This document shows positions 1-10,239 of a DNA stretch of 64,000 bases, one piece after another. Made by a program: the position numbers and the translations under genes. Each line of letters opens with the position of its first letter. The stretch's first letter is position 1. The stretch comes from Xiphias gladius (taxonomy: Eukaryota > Chordata > Actinopteri > Istiophoriformes > Xiphiidae), in the NCBI RefSeq assembly GCF_016859285.1, contig NC_053400.1, positions 31,244,001 to 31,308,000 of the forward strand. Reading direction: 5' to 3'. The notes under the pieces are model-generated. The model was not told the origin of the DNA, made no database searches, and saw nothing but the letters and a program-made list of their open reading frames with translations.

Positions 1-3000
1 AGCTCGGGGAGAAAGGAGAGTGAATATTGGACTTGCGTTCATTGTTCGGACACAAACACGACTCCAAAATAAAATGGTAATGTTGTGCCATGTCTGCTGG
101 GTGTATAAATGAGCAACTGTTTAATAACACTTTTCACCATATTAACTTTATAAGGTGAGAATATGTCACTTTGGCCAAATGGCCAAAAGATCAATTCATG
201 TTTGGTATAAAATGATTTAGTGAAATATTTAAACATTAAGATTTTTTTTTCTTTACATTTTCTTGTATTTCATTTACTGTTAATAATTTAAAATACATTT
301 CCATGGGTTGGACCAAACTACCAACCTCACCAACAGATTATTGTTTGTTTAAATTTGGATTTTCCATTTAAAAGCGTCTGATTAGAGCTTTTCTTTTAAG
401 AGTTTTTGTTTCGATGATCTCTAAGAGGCTTCGACCATGTCATCTGTCACCTCACCTTGCACTGTGATCCGGTCATATCATGGAGGAAATATGTTAAATT
501 TCAATTTAGAACTGCTGTGACGTAGTTTTACTGGATGACTTGGCTGTTCGGTCTATTCAGCCTCAATTTCAGTCTGTATCTTTTGTCATTACTGCGTGAA
601 AGTTGGCCGGCCATGAACAATACTTTGATTCATTAAAGCACCCGGTTGTTTAAAAAAAAAAAAATCATCTGGGGAAACCAGATGAGCAGCAGTACAGCTC
701 ACATGAGATGACAACACGGAGACGAGCTCCCTCCTTCATAGAGCTGAAAACGTGTTCACCAGTTTATCTCAGAGTGGGGACGGTGGTGTGTCTGAACTGA
801 AACCTCCCTCATAAAAGGATTGTAGTGCCACCTGTTGGAAAAACAGACTCCTTACAGCAGTGGCAGATGATGTGGAAGGGTTCTTTAGCCGCACACACTT
901 TAAAGGACCATACCTGTGGTAATTCATGTTTTCCTTCCTCATCGCAAATCTCGTCGCCAACGATTTTCCAAATCGTGTTGCGGTGTTTTAGGTTTTTCAT
1001 TGTGTTTTCCTCTCTTTTCAGTTTTTCTAATGTTATAAATATACAAGCCACAACTAACAATTATTTTCATTATCCATCAACCTGCTGCTTATTTTATTGA
1101 TTAATCAGCTCCGTTCCATAAAATGTCTGATTGTCTTTTCTGACAAGGCAGTCAGTCCAAAACCCAAAGATATTCAATTCACAATTATATGAAAAAGCTG
1201 AGTAATATAATCCATCCGTCTTTTTAAATGTGCATACACTTGCACTACAATTCATTGATAATATAACTTATAGAAAAACAAAGGGGGACACAGTGTTCCC
1301 TGGGATAGATGACCTAATGCGAGTATGTTTCAAAACCATTCAAGCTGATATTTGATAGTGAAATTTACAAGACAGAATGCACGAATCGGAAGACAAAAAT
1401 CAGAAAGCAGCTCAGTAGGCTATCTTTGAAAAGTGATTGGCAATAACATGCCAACAGACCGGGTGCTGTGTCTTATGCATGAAATAGCCTGTCGCAGGGC
1501 CACAATGTAGGACCTCTGATGTCTTAAAAACAATAACACACCACATGAATACCTAGAATCAGTAGAGTGGATAACTCCACCAAGGCCAAACAATCCTACA
1601 CGTCTGTGTAGCTCCTGTAATAGAAAACTAAAAGGAAAAAGGAGGTAGTCTGATAACATAAACGATCGTAGGGTCAGTAGTTTTTGTGCAATCCTGCTGA
1701 CAAACAAACAAACAAACAAACAGAAATGGGCAAAAACATAACCTCTTTGGCAAAGGTAACAAAAATCAAAATAAAAAAGTAATATTGTACCCAATTTTAA
1801 AAAACCTTTGTAGTGTGGAAATACATTCCTGCCCTGCAAGAAAATGTAAAAAAAAAAAAAAAGGAGAGAGAAAGAAAAAGAAATAGGTGAAAAATAAAAA
1901 TTCTTACTGGAAGTCAAAAATTATACAACATCAAACTTTTTTTTACATTTTTAATTATCAGGGCAGAAATAGTCCTCCATATGAAAATCAGATTTTGTGT
2001 CACTTTAAAAGTGAAAAAGGTTGAGGTTTAGTGGTTTGTTATGTGGAAATGTGGCCACTCTATGCCACCTCACGGCCACAGGGGTGCAGGTAAACTACAT
2101 TCCTTTGTCGCGGTATATGTATGAACCATTGTGGAAATCTGTGGACTTAACCAGAGTAACCGGATTAACAGAGCCAGGACCTCGGCCTGATGGTGGTCCT
2201 GGTGGAGCCAGAGCTGCCTGCTGATTGAAAACATGCCTCCTATTTGATTTCAGATGCCACATTAGATCTGCAACCAGGCCCGTCTTCTCAGGTAATGAGG
2301 GGTCCTTCACATCTGTTTCCTCCTCTGCGGTATACAACTTCACTCCTCTGTTGCACATTGTGCCGTCACCTCAGCGCCACGGATCAAACTCCTCCTGGCA
2401 TTTATTTAAATCTATTTAAATCTCCTCACGACTTTAAATGTTGCCTTTTTCTTTTAAGACCCTCAGATGTCATGTTTCACTTGGCCGCAGTGATATGTTG
2501 ATACTGGGGCGTCCACAGCCCTCTCCAGATGTCGCTGGTTATTTGCTGCCGCCTAGGGGACACAGAGCTGCTGTGCAAGGTGCAAACAGGGTATGAAAGA
2601 CAATGGCAAACGCTGCTGTGCAGTTCTCTCTTTGCAGATTTTAAAATTTTTAATTGAGTCCACCGTTGCCCTTTCTGGTACCTGCAGCTGTCTAGATATG
2701 AGTGAGGTGCAGAACTTTAGGGTTAACTGGGCTCTTATCCCACATTGTTGTGTCTCAGATTTCATTTAATGCTGTTCCGATGCCCCTTTTTTTTTTACCC
2801 TTTCTCAATTTTATCCTTATCCTTATCATTTATTTGCAGTGCTGTATCATCAGTCCAAAGTTCAGTAGCGTCTTTTTAAAACTACTTGAGGGCTGCTCTG
2901 CGGAGGTGTATGGCGTTTTAGCAGGCCACCCATTGCCCACACATGGCTACAGTCAGTATGCCCCTCACACAACTTCGTTTTTGTTGATCATTCTAATATT

Positions 3001-3350
3001 TTCTGGGGCCGTGTGTCGTTTCTTTTTAACAGGGGCGGCACTCACCCTGGTCCACAGGGCGGCCGTGCCCCAGCTGCAGACATTTTACACGCCATCTCCT
3101 CTACGACACACACGTGACACATCGTACCCGCAGCACACCCGGACGCAGCACGCGTCAGTGAACGGAAATCTTCTTCGCCGTACGTGAATTTGGAGTCAGC
3201 GCAGGCACTGTTCCATCCTCGTGGTCCCCCTACCGGTCCACCATCATGGTAAATAAGAATCATACTCCAGAAACCAGGTCGTTCCATCCACCTTCTTGTA
3301 TGAATGCTGCCCCCTGTTGGCCTCCAGTTTCTCATACCCCTGTTATCTGT
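1..3350. other. Gene-free flank with scattered repeat fragments
   Basis: I see no coding exon here. The open frames are short, lack family resemblance and have no plausible splice context. The sequence is AT-rich with homopolymer runs and a short CAAA tandem near 1700-1723. Around 1045-1205 there is a fragment of an abundant percomorph repeat (see its own entry). The first bases give no sign of an exon of a gene entering from the left. Confidence 0.6.
1045..1205 (+). repeat. Fragment of a common percomorph interspersed repeat
   Basis: The stretch contains the phrase CAACTAACAATTATTTTCAT followed by a region around CCAAAGATATTCA. Both are hallmarks, from memory, of a very common AT-rich nonautonomous repeat of spiny-rayed fishes. 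Matching pieces occur in this window at about 58951-59010 (same opening phrase) and 52640-52760 (later part). The copy is internally diverged. Assignment to a superfamily is not made. Confidence 0.45.
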
Positions 3351-5700
3351 AACTCCAGATCCAGTTTTTTTTGTCTCAACTCCAGTGTCTGTTCGACGTC
3401 ATCCACGTGATATAATTCCTGTTGTTTGTCAATCACAACGTCCGGTACAGAGGAGCAAAAGCGCTAAAGCTAACATGGCACTTTTGAATGTGCGCAATTT
3501 TTTCTGATAAACCAGGCGACCGAATTATTTTTACGGGGAATTTTGGCTCTTTTGAACCTCAAGCTCTAATTTTTAAATAGTTATTATCATTGTTGTCCAC
3601 AGACCTCCTAAACAGTGTGCTGCGTTTTTGGAGGAGTTCTCTGAAGTGTCATCAATAGTCAGCACTAACCACCATCGTGTCCTGATTGTTGGATGCTGAT
3701 TTCAACCTCCACACAGACAACCCGGCTGACTCTAAAGCAACAGATTTCCTTGGCACCCTTAACGCACTGGATTTTACTCAGCATGTCCAGGCGCCAACTC
3801 GCAACCGTGGTCATACGCTGGACCTTATCATCACACGTGCACTAGACATCGCTATAACCTCAGTTGCTGATCTGACCATCTCCGACCATTTCTGCATCTT
3901 CCTCTCTTTTTCTTCAGCCAGTTGGAAAAAAAGCTGATCAAGAACTTTGAAGTAGCCAGTAAATTTACAACTCAGATTACTAGGCCTCCTATTTCTTATT
4001 ACTTATTTCCTATTGCTTTAACATTAAATTAATGGACTCATCAGACCTTTGAGCACCACTTAAAATCCGACAGAGCTCTACAAAGCAAAAACCGCAGAGA
4101 TCTCTCAGCTAAAAAGAGCCCCATAGGGAGGCAGAACGACAGTGGAGAAAATGTAAATTCAACGTGCATCGAGCCGTTCTAAGAGAACAACTAACTACAC
4201 TTAACAAAGAAACCCGCAATGCTCGGCGAATCTACTTTTCTAAGTTGATTACTGATCACAGCAACAACCCACGCACTCTTTATTCTCCACTCCACACACT
4301 CAGCCACCTCCTTAGGCCGAAGCCTAACCTCCTTGACCTCACTTCAAGATTTGAGGATTTTTCACTGCTTTTCAGAGATAAAACCAGAAACATCAGACAG
4401 ATTATTGAACAAAGATTAATTCTGTGTCCTTGCTCTGAGGCAAAGCCCTCCTCTCCTCCTTACAGGTGGAATACATATTCAACTGTCGACAAAGACCTGC
4501 TCACGAAAGGTGGTTATCAATTTTAAAAGCTCAACTTGTGATCCTGACCCCATCCCCGCTTTCTTTTGAAAAAAAGTATTTTGGTTGTCTTGGCAATGAT
4601 GTACTTGAAAGTGTAAATCCGTCTCTGCTCAAAGGTACTTCCCCTGCAGCTCTTAAAACAGCTACTCTTACAACCATTCAAAGGAATAACAGTCTCGACC
4701 CTCTGGCCTTCAGTAATGTCAGACTGAAATTTACCTTTCATGACCAAGAGCATAAAAAAGTTAGTGTCCATACAGATCTATTTTTATCAGAATAAAAATT
4801 GCATCTCAGAGAAATTTCAATCCGCCTAACTGAAAATGTAGTAATAAATGATCTTAGAATGAGTCTGGAGAAAGGAATATCAGTTGTGTTAGTTCTTGTA
4901 ATTATAAACTTAAGTTCTGCATTCGACACCAATGATCATAACATCCCTCTGACCAGACTCATGCTAACATCCCAGCCACAGTTCTAAACTGGTTCAAGTC
5001 TTTTCTGTCGGGAAGAGACTGTGTGGTGTCCCTGGGTGAGTCGGAGTCATCTAAAATTGAGGTCACCCGTGGTGTCCCTCAAGGGTCCGTTCTGGGTCCC
5101 GCACTTTTTGATCCGTGCATGCTGTCACTCGGAAATGCCATTAGAAAAGCACGAAATTCATTTTCACGCTTCAGCTGACGACCCGCAGTTATAGAGTTCC
5201 CTCTCATCTGATGAGAACACATGTCAATGTGCTGCAACCTAGCCGAGACAAAGCTGAGGTCTTCGTCATCGGGGCCAAAGAAATGCAAATACATTTTATT
5301 GCTCACTCACAACAGTTTGCTATGAATACAAAGCATGAAGCAAAGAACCTCGGTGTTATCTTTGCTTGTGACCCGTCCTTCGAATCTTAGGTGAAAAATG
5401 TCACTAAAAATGCCTTTTACCATCTCAGAAATATTACAACCTCTCCCGTTTTAGGAAGACACCGAAAGGTTTATTCATGCTTTTTATTCCAAGCAGACCT
5501 GACTATTGTATTGCCCGGTTCTCCGGCCTGCCGAAGAAATCTTTAAACAAACTTCAGATGATCCAAAATGAGGCAGCACGTATTCTTACCAAAACTAAAC
5601 CTAGAGAACACATTACTCCAGTTTTAAAGGCTCTTCGCCGGCTCCCCGTTCATTTTACAATTCATTTTTTAGAAGATTTTGCTTTTAGTTTTTAAAAACT
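3350..5700 (+). mobile_element. Decayed L2-type LINE (non-LTR retrotransposon)
   Basis: Fragments in changing + frames follow the order of a LINE ORF2. Near 3470 there is an N-terminal endonuclease motif (ALLNVR). At 3686-3937 come the endonuclease parts FNLHTDNP, HTLDLI and SDH. At 4900-4940 the reverse transcriptase core SSAFDTNDH appears, at 5068-5100 RGVPQGSVLGPALF, and at 5490-5660 C-terminal pieces (SRPDYC, LQMIQNEAARIL, PVLKALRRLPV). The wording resembles fish L2/Maui-type LINEs. Several frameshifts and stops separate the pieces and the YADD block is not readable, so the copy is dead. It lies outside any gene. Confidence 0.85.
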
Positions 5701-6065
5701 GACTTGCTCCTGACTATTCATCCGATATGTCGGTTAGGTTCTAGATCCCTACGATCCTCTAACTCTGGTCTCTTAATTATTACCATCATCATTATTAATT
5801 TACGCATAGCACTTACAGAATTATTGATTCGTTAGTATAGTATTTATTAGTGTAACTGTAGCAGGTCAGTCTGACCATGGTCAGAGAGGTAATTGATTCA
5901 AAAGCTGTGGTAATTTTAAAGGTCAGTGTTTGTGGAGTTTTTGTAGGGAAGCCCCCAGAAAAACGGAGGCCTTATCTCATAAATATGACTTCCGTAATTA
6001 CAAGATCCGAATATAGATACTACAGGAAGCAATAATGTATGATAAAAGTGTTTGCGGTAGCAATA

Positions 6066-6480
6066 TACTACGCCGATCAGCCACAACATTAAAACCGTTA
6101 ACTGGTTTTAATACTGTTTGTTTTTTTTTACCGATCAGTGTGTGGCCGAAATTCCCGCTCAGGTCACAGAACACCAACTGTCAACTCGCAACTGTTCCAC
6201 AATAGTAAGCGCCGCCTCCACCTCCGCATCCGCCTGTCGGCTTCTGAGTCTGGCCTGGTCTACCGGGGAGGGCTGGCGTGATCGCTGCCCACTAGGCCAG
6301 GGCCCAGACACCCAGTATCAACGCTACACGTACATATTCTACATGTGTAGTTTATTAGGTGGTGTTGATGATGTGAAGAGGATGAAGGAGACTCCGCTGA
6401 CACCGTCTCGATTGCATATAAAGGTGTATTACAAAGAAGAGCAGCATCAAGTCAAGCATCTGCAGATCTGCTTGTGAGAG
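6066..6480. repeat. Possible teleost interspersed repeat
   Basis: At 6073-6098 the phrase GCCGATCAGCCACAACATTA is one I associate with a widespread fish repeat. A second typical phrase, TTTATTAGGTGGTG, occurs at about 6350. The family is not assigned, and the intervening open frame (6118-6477) shows no protein family features. No terminal inverted repeats could be delimited. Confidence 0.35.
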
Positions 6481-6538
6481 GGTGTGGAGCCGATGAACCA
6501 CTCTGAAAATCAGCCTTGGTCACCAACTCTTAAATAAG

Positions 6539-6566
6539 GCGATTGTTTTTCCTGAAAAACAATCGC
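6539..6566. repeat. Perfect 13-bp inverted repeat with 2-base loop
   Basis: The arms 6539-6551 (GCGATTGTTTTTC) and 6554-6566 (GAAAAACAATCGC) are exact reverse complements separated only by CT. The palindrome is isolated, with no coding context. It could be the fold-back tip of a small transposon or a chance structure. Confidence 0.9.
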
Positions 6567-7329
6567 TAACATATGGCTTTACGTCCAAAGCATTTCCTCG
6601 TATTCAAACTGCAAGGCTCCCTCTGAGGACCTTTGACCTAGGGGGCCTTTGTGAAAACACACGACTTCAGCTCTGCATATATAAACATACACCTCACATG
6701 CGCACAATAATCATTTCACAGTAAGATGGCCAGCGATTGGCAGTCGAGGTGGTCTCAGGTTGGACTAACGAAAACAAACAAAAATAACAAAACCGTTGGA
6801 AAACAGGGGGTATGGATGTGTGTGTCCATTGGTTGCATTCTGGGAAATGTAGGATCCAGCTGTGTGTTTTTTTTTTTTTTGGAGCTAACCAAAAGGTCAG
6901 GAGGTCTCGACCTCTGCAGCTTGGATGATGCCTTTGGAGAGCCCCCTCTAGTGGGTACATAATGAAACAATACAGAATCCTTATTATCCCCATGCTTCTC
7001 TCTGACGCGCGTTTAATTCTTCATCGCATGACGAGTTTTACTCACTTTTATTTCACAGCTATCTTCATTTAAGGGCTAATATTTGCGGTGAGTATTTTAC
7101 TGTTTGTATTCCTTGTTACTTATTTAACTTTGAAAATGGCCACACAAACAGAGATTAGTATTTGTACTACTGTTATTAGTAGTAGTATTAAGATTATTAT
7201 TAATAGTAAATCCTCTAACAGGCCCTCACATCATTCGTCATCTCCTGTAAACGGTGAAGGTCGTCTCCAGTTTAGATTTGTCTTTTCTTTTTTCTTTTTC
7301 TTTTTCTTTTTTTTGTGTGGAAACGTCGA

Positions 7330-7950
7330 TGCTGTTCTGCCCAGAGCTGAGACGAGGGGAGGGTGAGGGGAGAAGGGGGGGGGGGGGTACACAGGCTGGA
7401 TAAACCCCGGAGAGGACACGCGTGTTTTCATCATGTGGAGGCGGACGGACGGACGGACAGACGCAGTCAGCTTCATCCTCGAACCTCGACAGAGCATGTG
7501 GCCTGCGCTGCCGTGACACCGCTGCAGCTGGAAACGACGACTGGCGTGTGTCCGGATTTCTCCACAGGCGCACAGACGAAAACGCAGGTAAGCCCGTCAC
7601 CCCGGTTCGGTCCACTGCCGCAGAGGTGAGGGATCCTCTTCCCCGCCGGCGTCAATCTTTAATGCGTCGGGGTCATTTTGCAGCGGTGAACTTTGGTCTC
7701 GCTGTGTCAGATTACGCGGGCAGTGTCCGGTGCCGGTGTCACAGCTCGAAGGGAATCCAGCTGCGCCGCGCCGCCGCGTGCAGCAGATCAGAACCGCTGC
7801 AAACAAACACGGGCGGGCGTGCGGCTGCCTTTCAGCACCAAGGACAGAGCGCCGGAGGCTGCTGCGTAGTTTCGAAACCGGGGGGGGCTTCTGCCAGTGA
7901 CACCGCATCCAGCCTCACGGTTTCTCCCTCTGAATTACACAAGGACTAAT
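7330..7950 (+). promoter_or_regulatory. ISLR2: CpG-rich region, probable ISLR2 promoter and noncoding first exon
   Basis: CpG dinucleotides are dense from about 7330 to 7870 while flanking DNA is CpG-poor and AT-rich, which is what a vertebrate CpG-island promoter looks like. Within it, CGCAG|GTAAGC provides a strong splice donor after 7587. This pairs naturally with the acceptor TGTTTTACAG ending at 10230, nine bases before the ISLR2 start codon. I infer a 5'UTR exon ending at 7587 and an intron of about 2.6 kb. A short GGAC tandem lies at 7441-7460. No TATA box is asserted, and the open frames here are GC-rich by-products. Confidence 0.55.
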
Positions 7951-8213
7951 GTCACTCGATGAACAGGGTCCATCTTCAAAGCTTCAAAGCCAAAAAAATC
8001 GAGGATGAGCCGTGAATTCTCTTTCGTGCACCAGTGTTTTTGTTTTGTTTTGGTTTGGTTTGCCCCCCCCCCCCCCTGTTTTCCCAGACACCGCAGAGCC
8101 CTATGTTTTCTCTCGGCAGACAGAAATGTGTTAACTCACAGTATAAATAGCTGTCTCATCACCAAATGTCAGTCAGAGCATAAGTCAGTTGTTTTTTTTT
8201 TGGGGGGGGGGGG

Positions 8214-8251
<38 letters not shown>
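8214..8251. repeat. (TA)n microsatellite
   Basis: This is an uninterrupted run of TA dinucleotides directly after a poly-T/poly-G stretch (8190-8213). It lies in the putative ISLR2 first intron. Confidence 0.95.
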
Positions 8252-8254
<3 letters not shown>

Positions 8255-8879
8255 CCCACGCATTAGATGCCATATGTGCAGAGGAGCCCAAAATAGCAAA
8301 TTTACAATATGGAAAATCAGGACAAACCTCCAGGATCCACTAAATTGGCAAACAAGCTTCCCTTCCTCTCTCTTGTAGTAAACAGGACAGTCTTATCATG
8401 CAGAGGAAGGATTGATTGGACAAAATGGTCGAAGAGGAAAAAAAACAAAAACACCTCTTAACCTCCAACGGAATCAGAAGAGAATCAAATCGGATAGTTT
8501 TGGATTAATGTGTCCTTGTTTTGAGATATGGCAGTGACGATCATTTTGATTTATATGAGCAATATTAGCGAAATTCATGCGGCACAAACTGGTTTAAAAT
8601 GTGAAAACAGGACAGCGAAGGGAGAGGTAAATGAGAATATTAAGTGAGAGACATTAGTTATGCAGGGTTAAACAAATATATATCTCTCTCTATATATAGA
8701 TATATTTTTAAATTTGTTCAAAATTGACAACTGCTTTTGCCTCCCTAATGTCTTTTGTTTGTTGTGATCAAAAACTGGAGGCACGTTTGTTGAAAGCCAC
8801 GTTCACGTTCCGTTGAAGGAGGGTAGACACATGTGGCTGGTGGAGAACGATTTAAGGGTGCGTTGTGGGGCATGAAATG

Positions 8880-9250
8880 AAAGACAGCCTGAGATTTTAA
8901 GTGGTCCCAGGCCACTTGGAGCTTTATATACAGTATCAGAAGCAGAATTTTAATATCAGTTCTGAAACAAACCTCGAAGCCAGCGCAGACCAGCCAGACC
9001 TGGCTGAATGAAGGTGTAAATCAGTTTTTTCCGCACCATCTCTGGTCATGAAGGTTCGAGCTTTGGCTGTGTTTCTCGAAATGGAAGGATTCTGTTTCGA
9101 TGACGGTGCTAATGTGGGGTTTGAGACTTAGATCCGAATCCAGGATATCCATCTCTGAGATTTCTGCCCCCATTATGTTACAGTGGGTTGTGGTGAATGA
9201 GTTTTTTGTTTGTGTTGCTCACAGAAACTGAAAGATTGCACTTGAAATAT
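8880..9250 (+). repeat. Diverged interspersed repeat
   Basis: The order of phrases (a block ending GAGCTTTATATACAG, then TTTTAATATCAGTTCTG, then CGAAGCCAGCGCAGACCAG) resembles an abundant teleost repeat. The phrase about a total 'left over' length and the GCCAGCGCA core recurs on this strand at 29034-29042 (GCCAGCGCAAGG). Family and exact ends are not established. Confidence 0.35.
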
Positions 9251-10239
9251 TCAACAGCAACGTCTGTCTAGAAACAATGTCCCGGTCACTCTGGATAAGC
9301 CACAGACCTCCCTGTCGGGAGTCAAATAGTGGAGACAGGAATGTCAGAGGCAGTGGTGAAGAAAACTACAGTCTCCTTTGTCTTATATGAATATGTTTAA
9401 CTTTACTTGTCCAGTGAGAAGCTTGAACGCAACATGCAAAACATGGAGTCTTCTTGACTAAGGAACCAGAGGCAGTTATACAAGGTTAGAGAGGGTGGTG
9501 TTCCCAGACTGTTTGGGTTATAGTAACACCCAAACATGAGCTTGATCTTCCAGCTGGAACCAGCTTTGTACAGCCCTGTCCTATGACGCTGGTACAGCTT
9601 CAGCTTACTGCAGTCCCCTTTGACAGATGGGTCAGTCCTTTTTTCGCGTAAATCTCGGCAGAATTCACGACGGGGGAGTATCTCACACTCTTTAACCAAA
9701 ACAATAGAAGTGAGAAGATATGGTTTTTGTATTTTGAGCACACAGGCCCCTTTAAATGTCAGATTGCCAATTACCCTTGAAAACAGACCATAACCTGAGA
9801 ACAAGCTATCATTGAGAGTCTCCAGCCCCCTAAATTAACTCTTGGGTTCCTGTAAACCAGGCTTCACACTGACAAACTGACAGTGGACACTGCACTGCAC
9901 ATGCATCAACACAGTCAGCTATACATCTGTTTGACGACTAAACTAGAAATTCTGCAAATGATGTGTGAATCTGCCTCTGAGTATGAAAAGTCATGCTGTC
10001 TACAGGCTCCATTTTCTGCTACATCTTCTGCAAACAAGGGCCAGATTTGAACTATTTCAGTCTTTGTTTTGCTTTAGTGCTTCATTTTCTTACTGCCAAA
10101 ACATGTGTGGTGTTTTTAATTTAAATTACTATTCTTTTACTCTTCTGCTATAATCATTTTGCATTAAATGTGCTAACTAAATCAAGTTTAATCCACTGAT
10201 TGATAGATGGACTGTGACGCTGTTTTACAGGTGGAGAAA

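Larger units (their letters stand above)
7950..10230 (+). other. Putative first intron of ISLR2, with repeats
   Basis: No coding exon is visible. The interval holds a homopolymer-flanked (TA)n tract at 8214-8251, a TATC/ATAT-rich stretch near 8680-8710 and a diverged interspersed repeat at about 8880-9250. It ends in the polypyrimidine-type acceptor TGTTTTACAG at 10221-10230. Calling it an intron depends on the inferred first exon ending at 7587. Confidence 0.5.

Noticed and set aside
1420-1917. 165-codon - strand open frame rich in Phe/Leu as a membrane protein
   Set aside because: The composition follows from the A-rich + strand; there is no start context, splice structure or family match.
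7231-7950. Several overlapping GC-rich open frames as a protein gene
   Set aside because: The frames exist on both strands because CpG-rich DNA has few stops. They contain no domain and an internal splice donor; promoter/first exon is the simpler reading.
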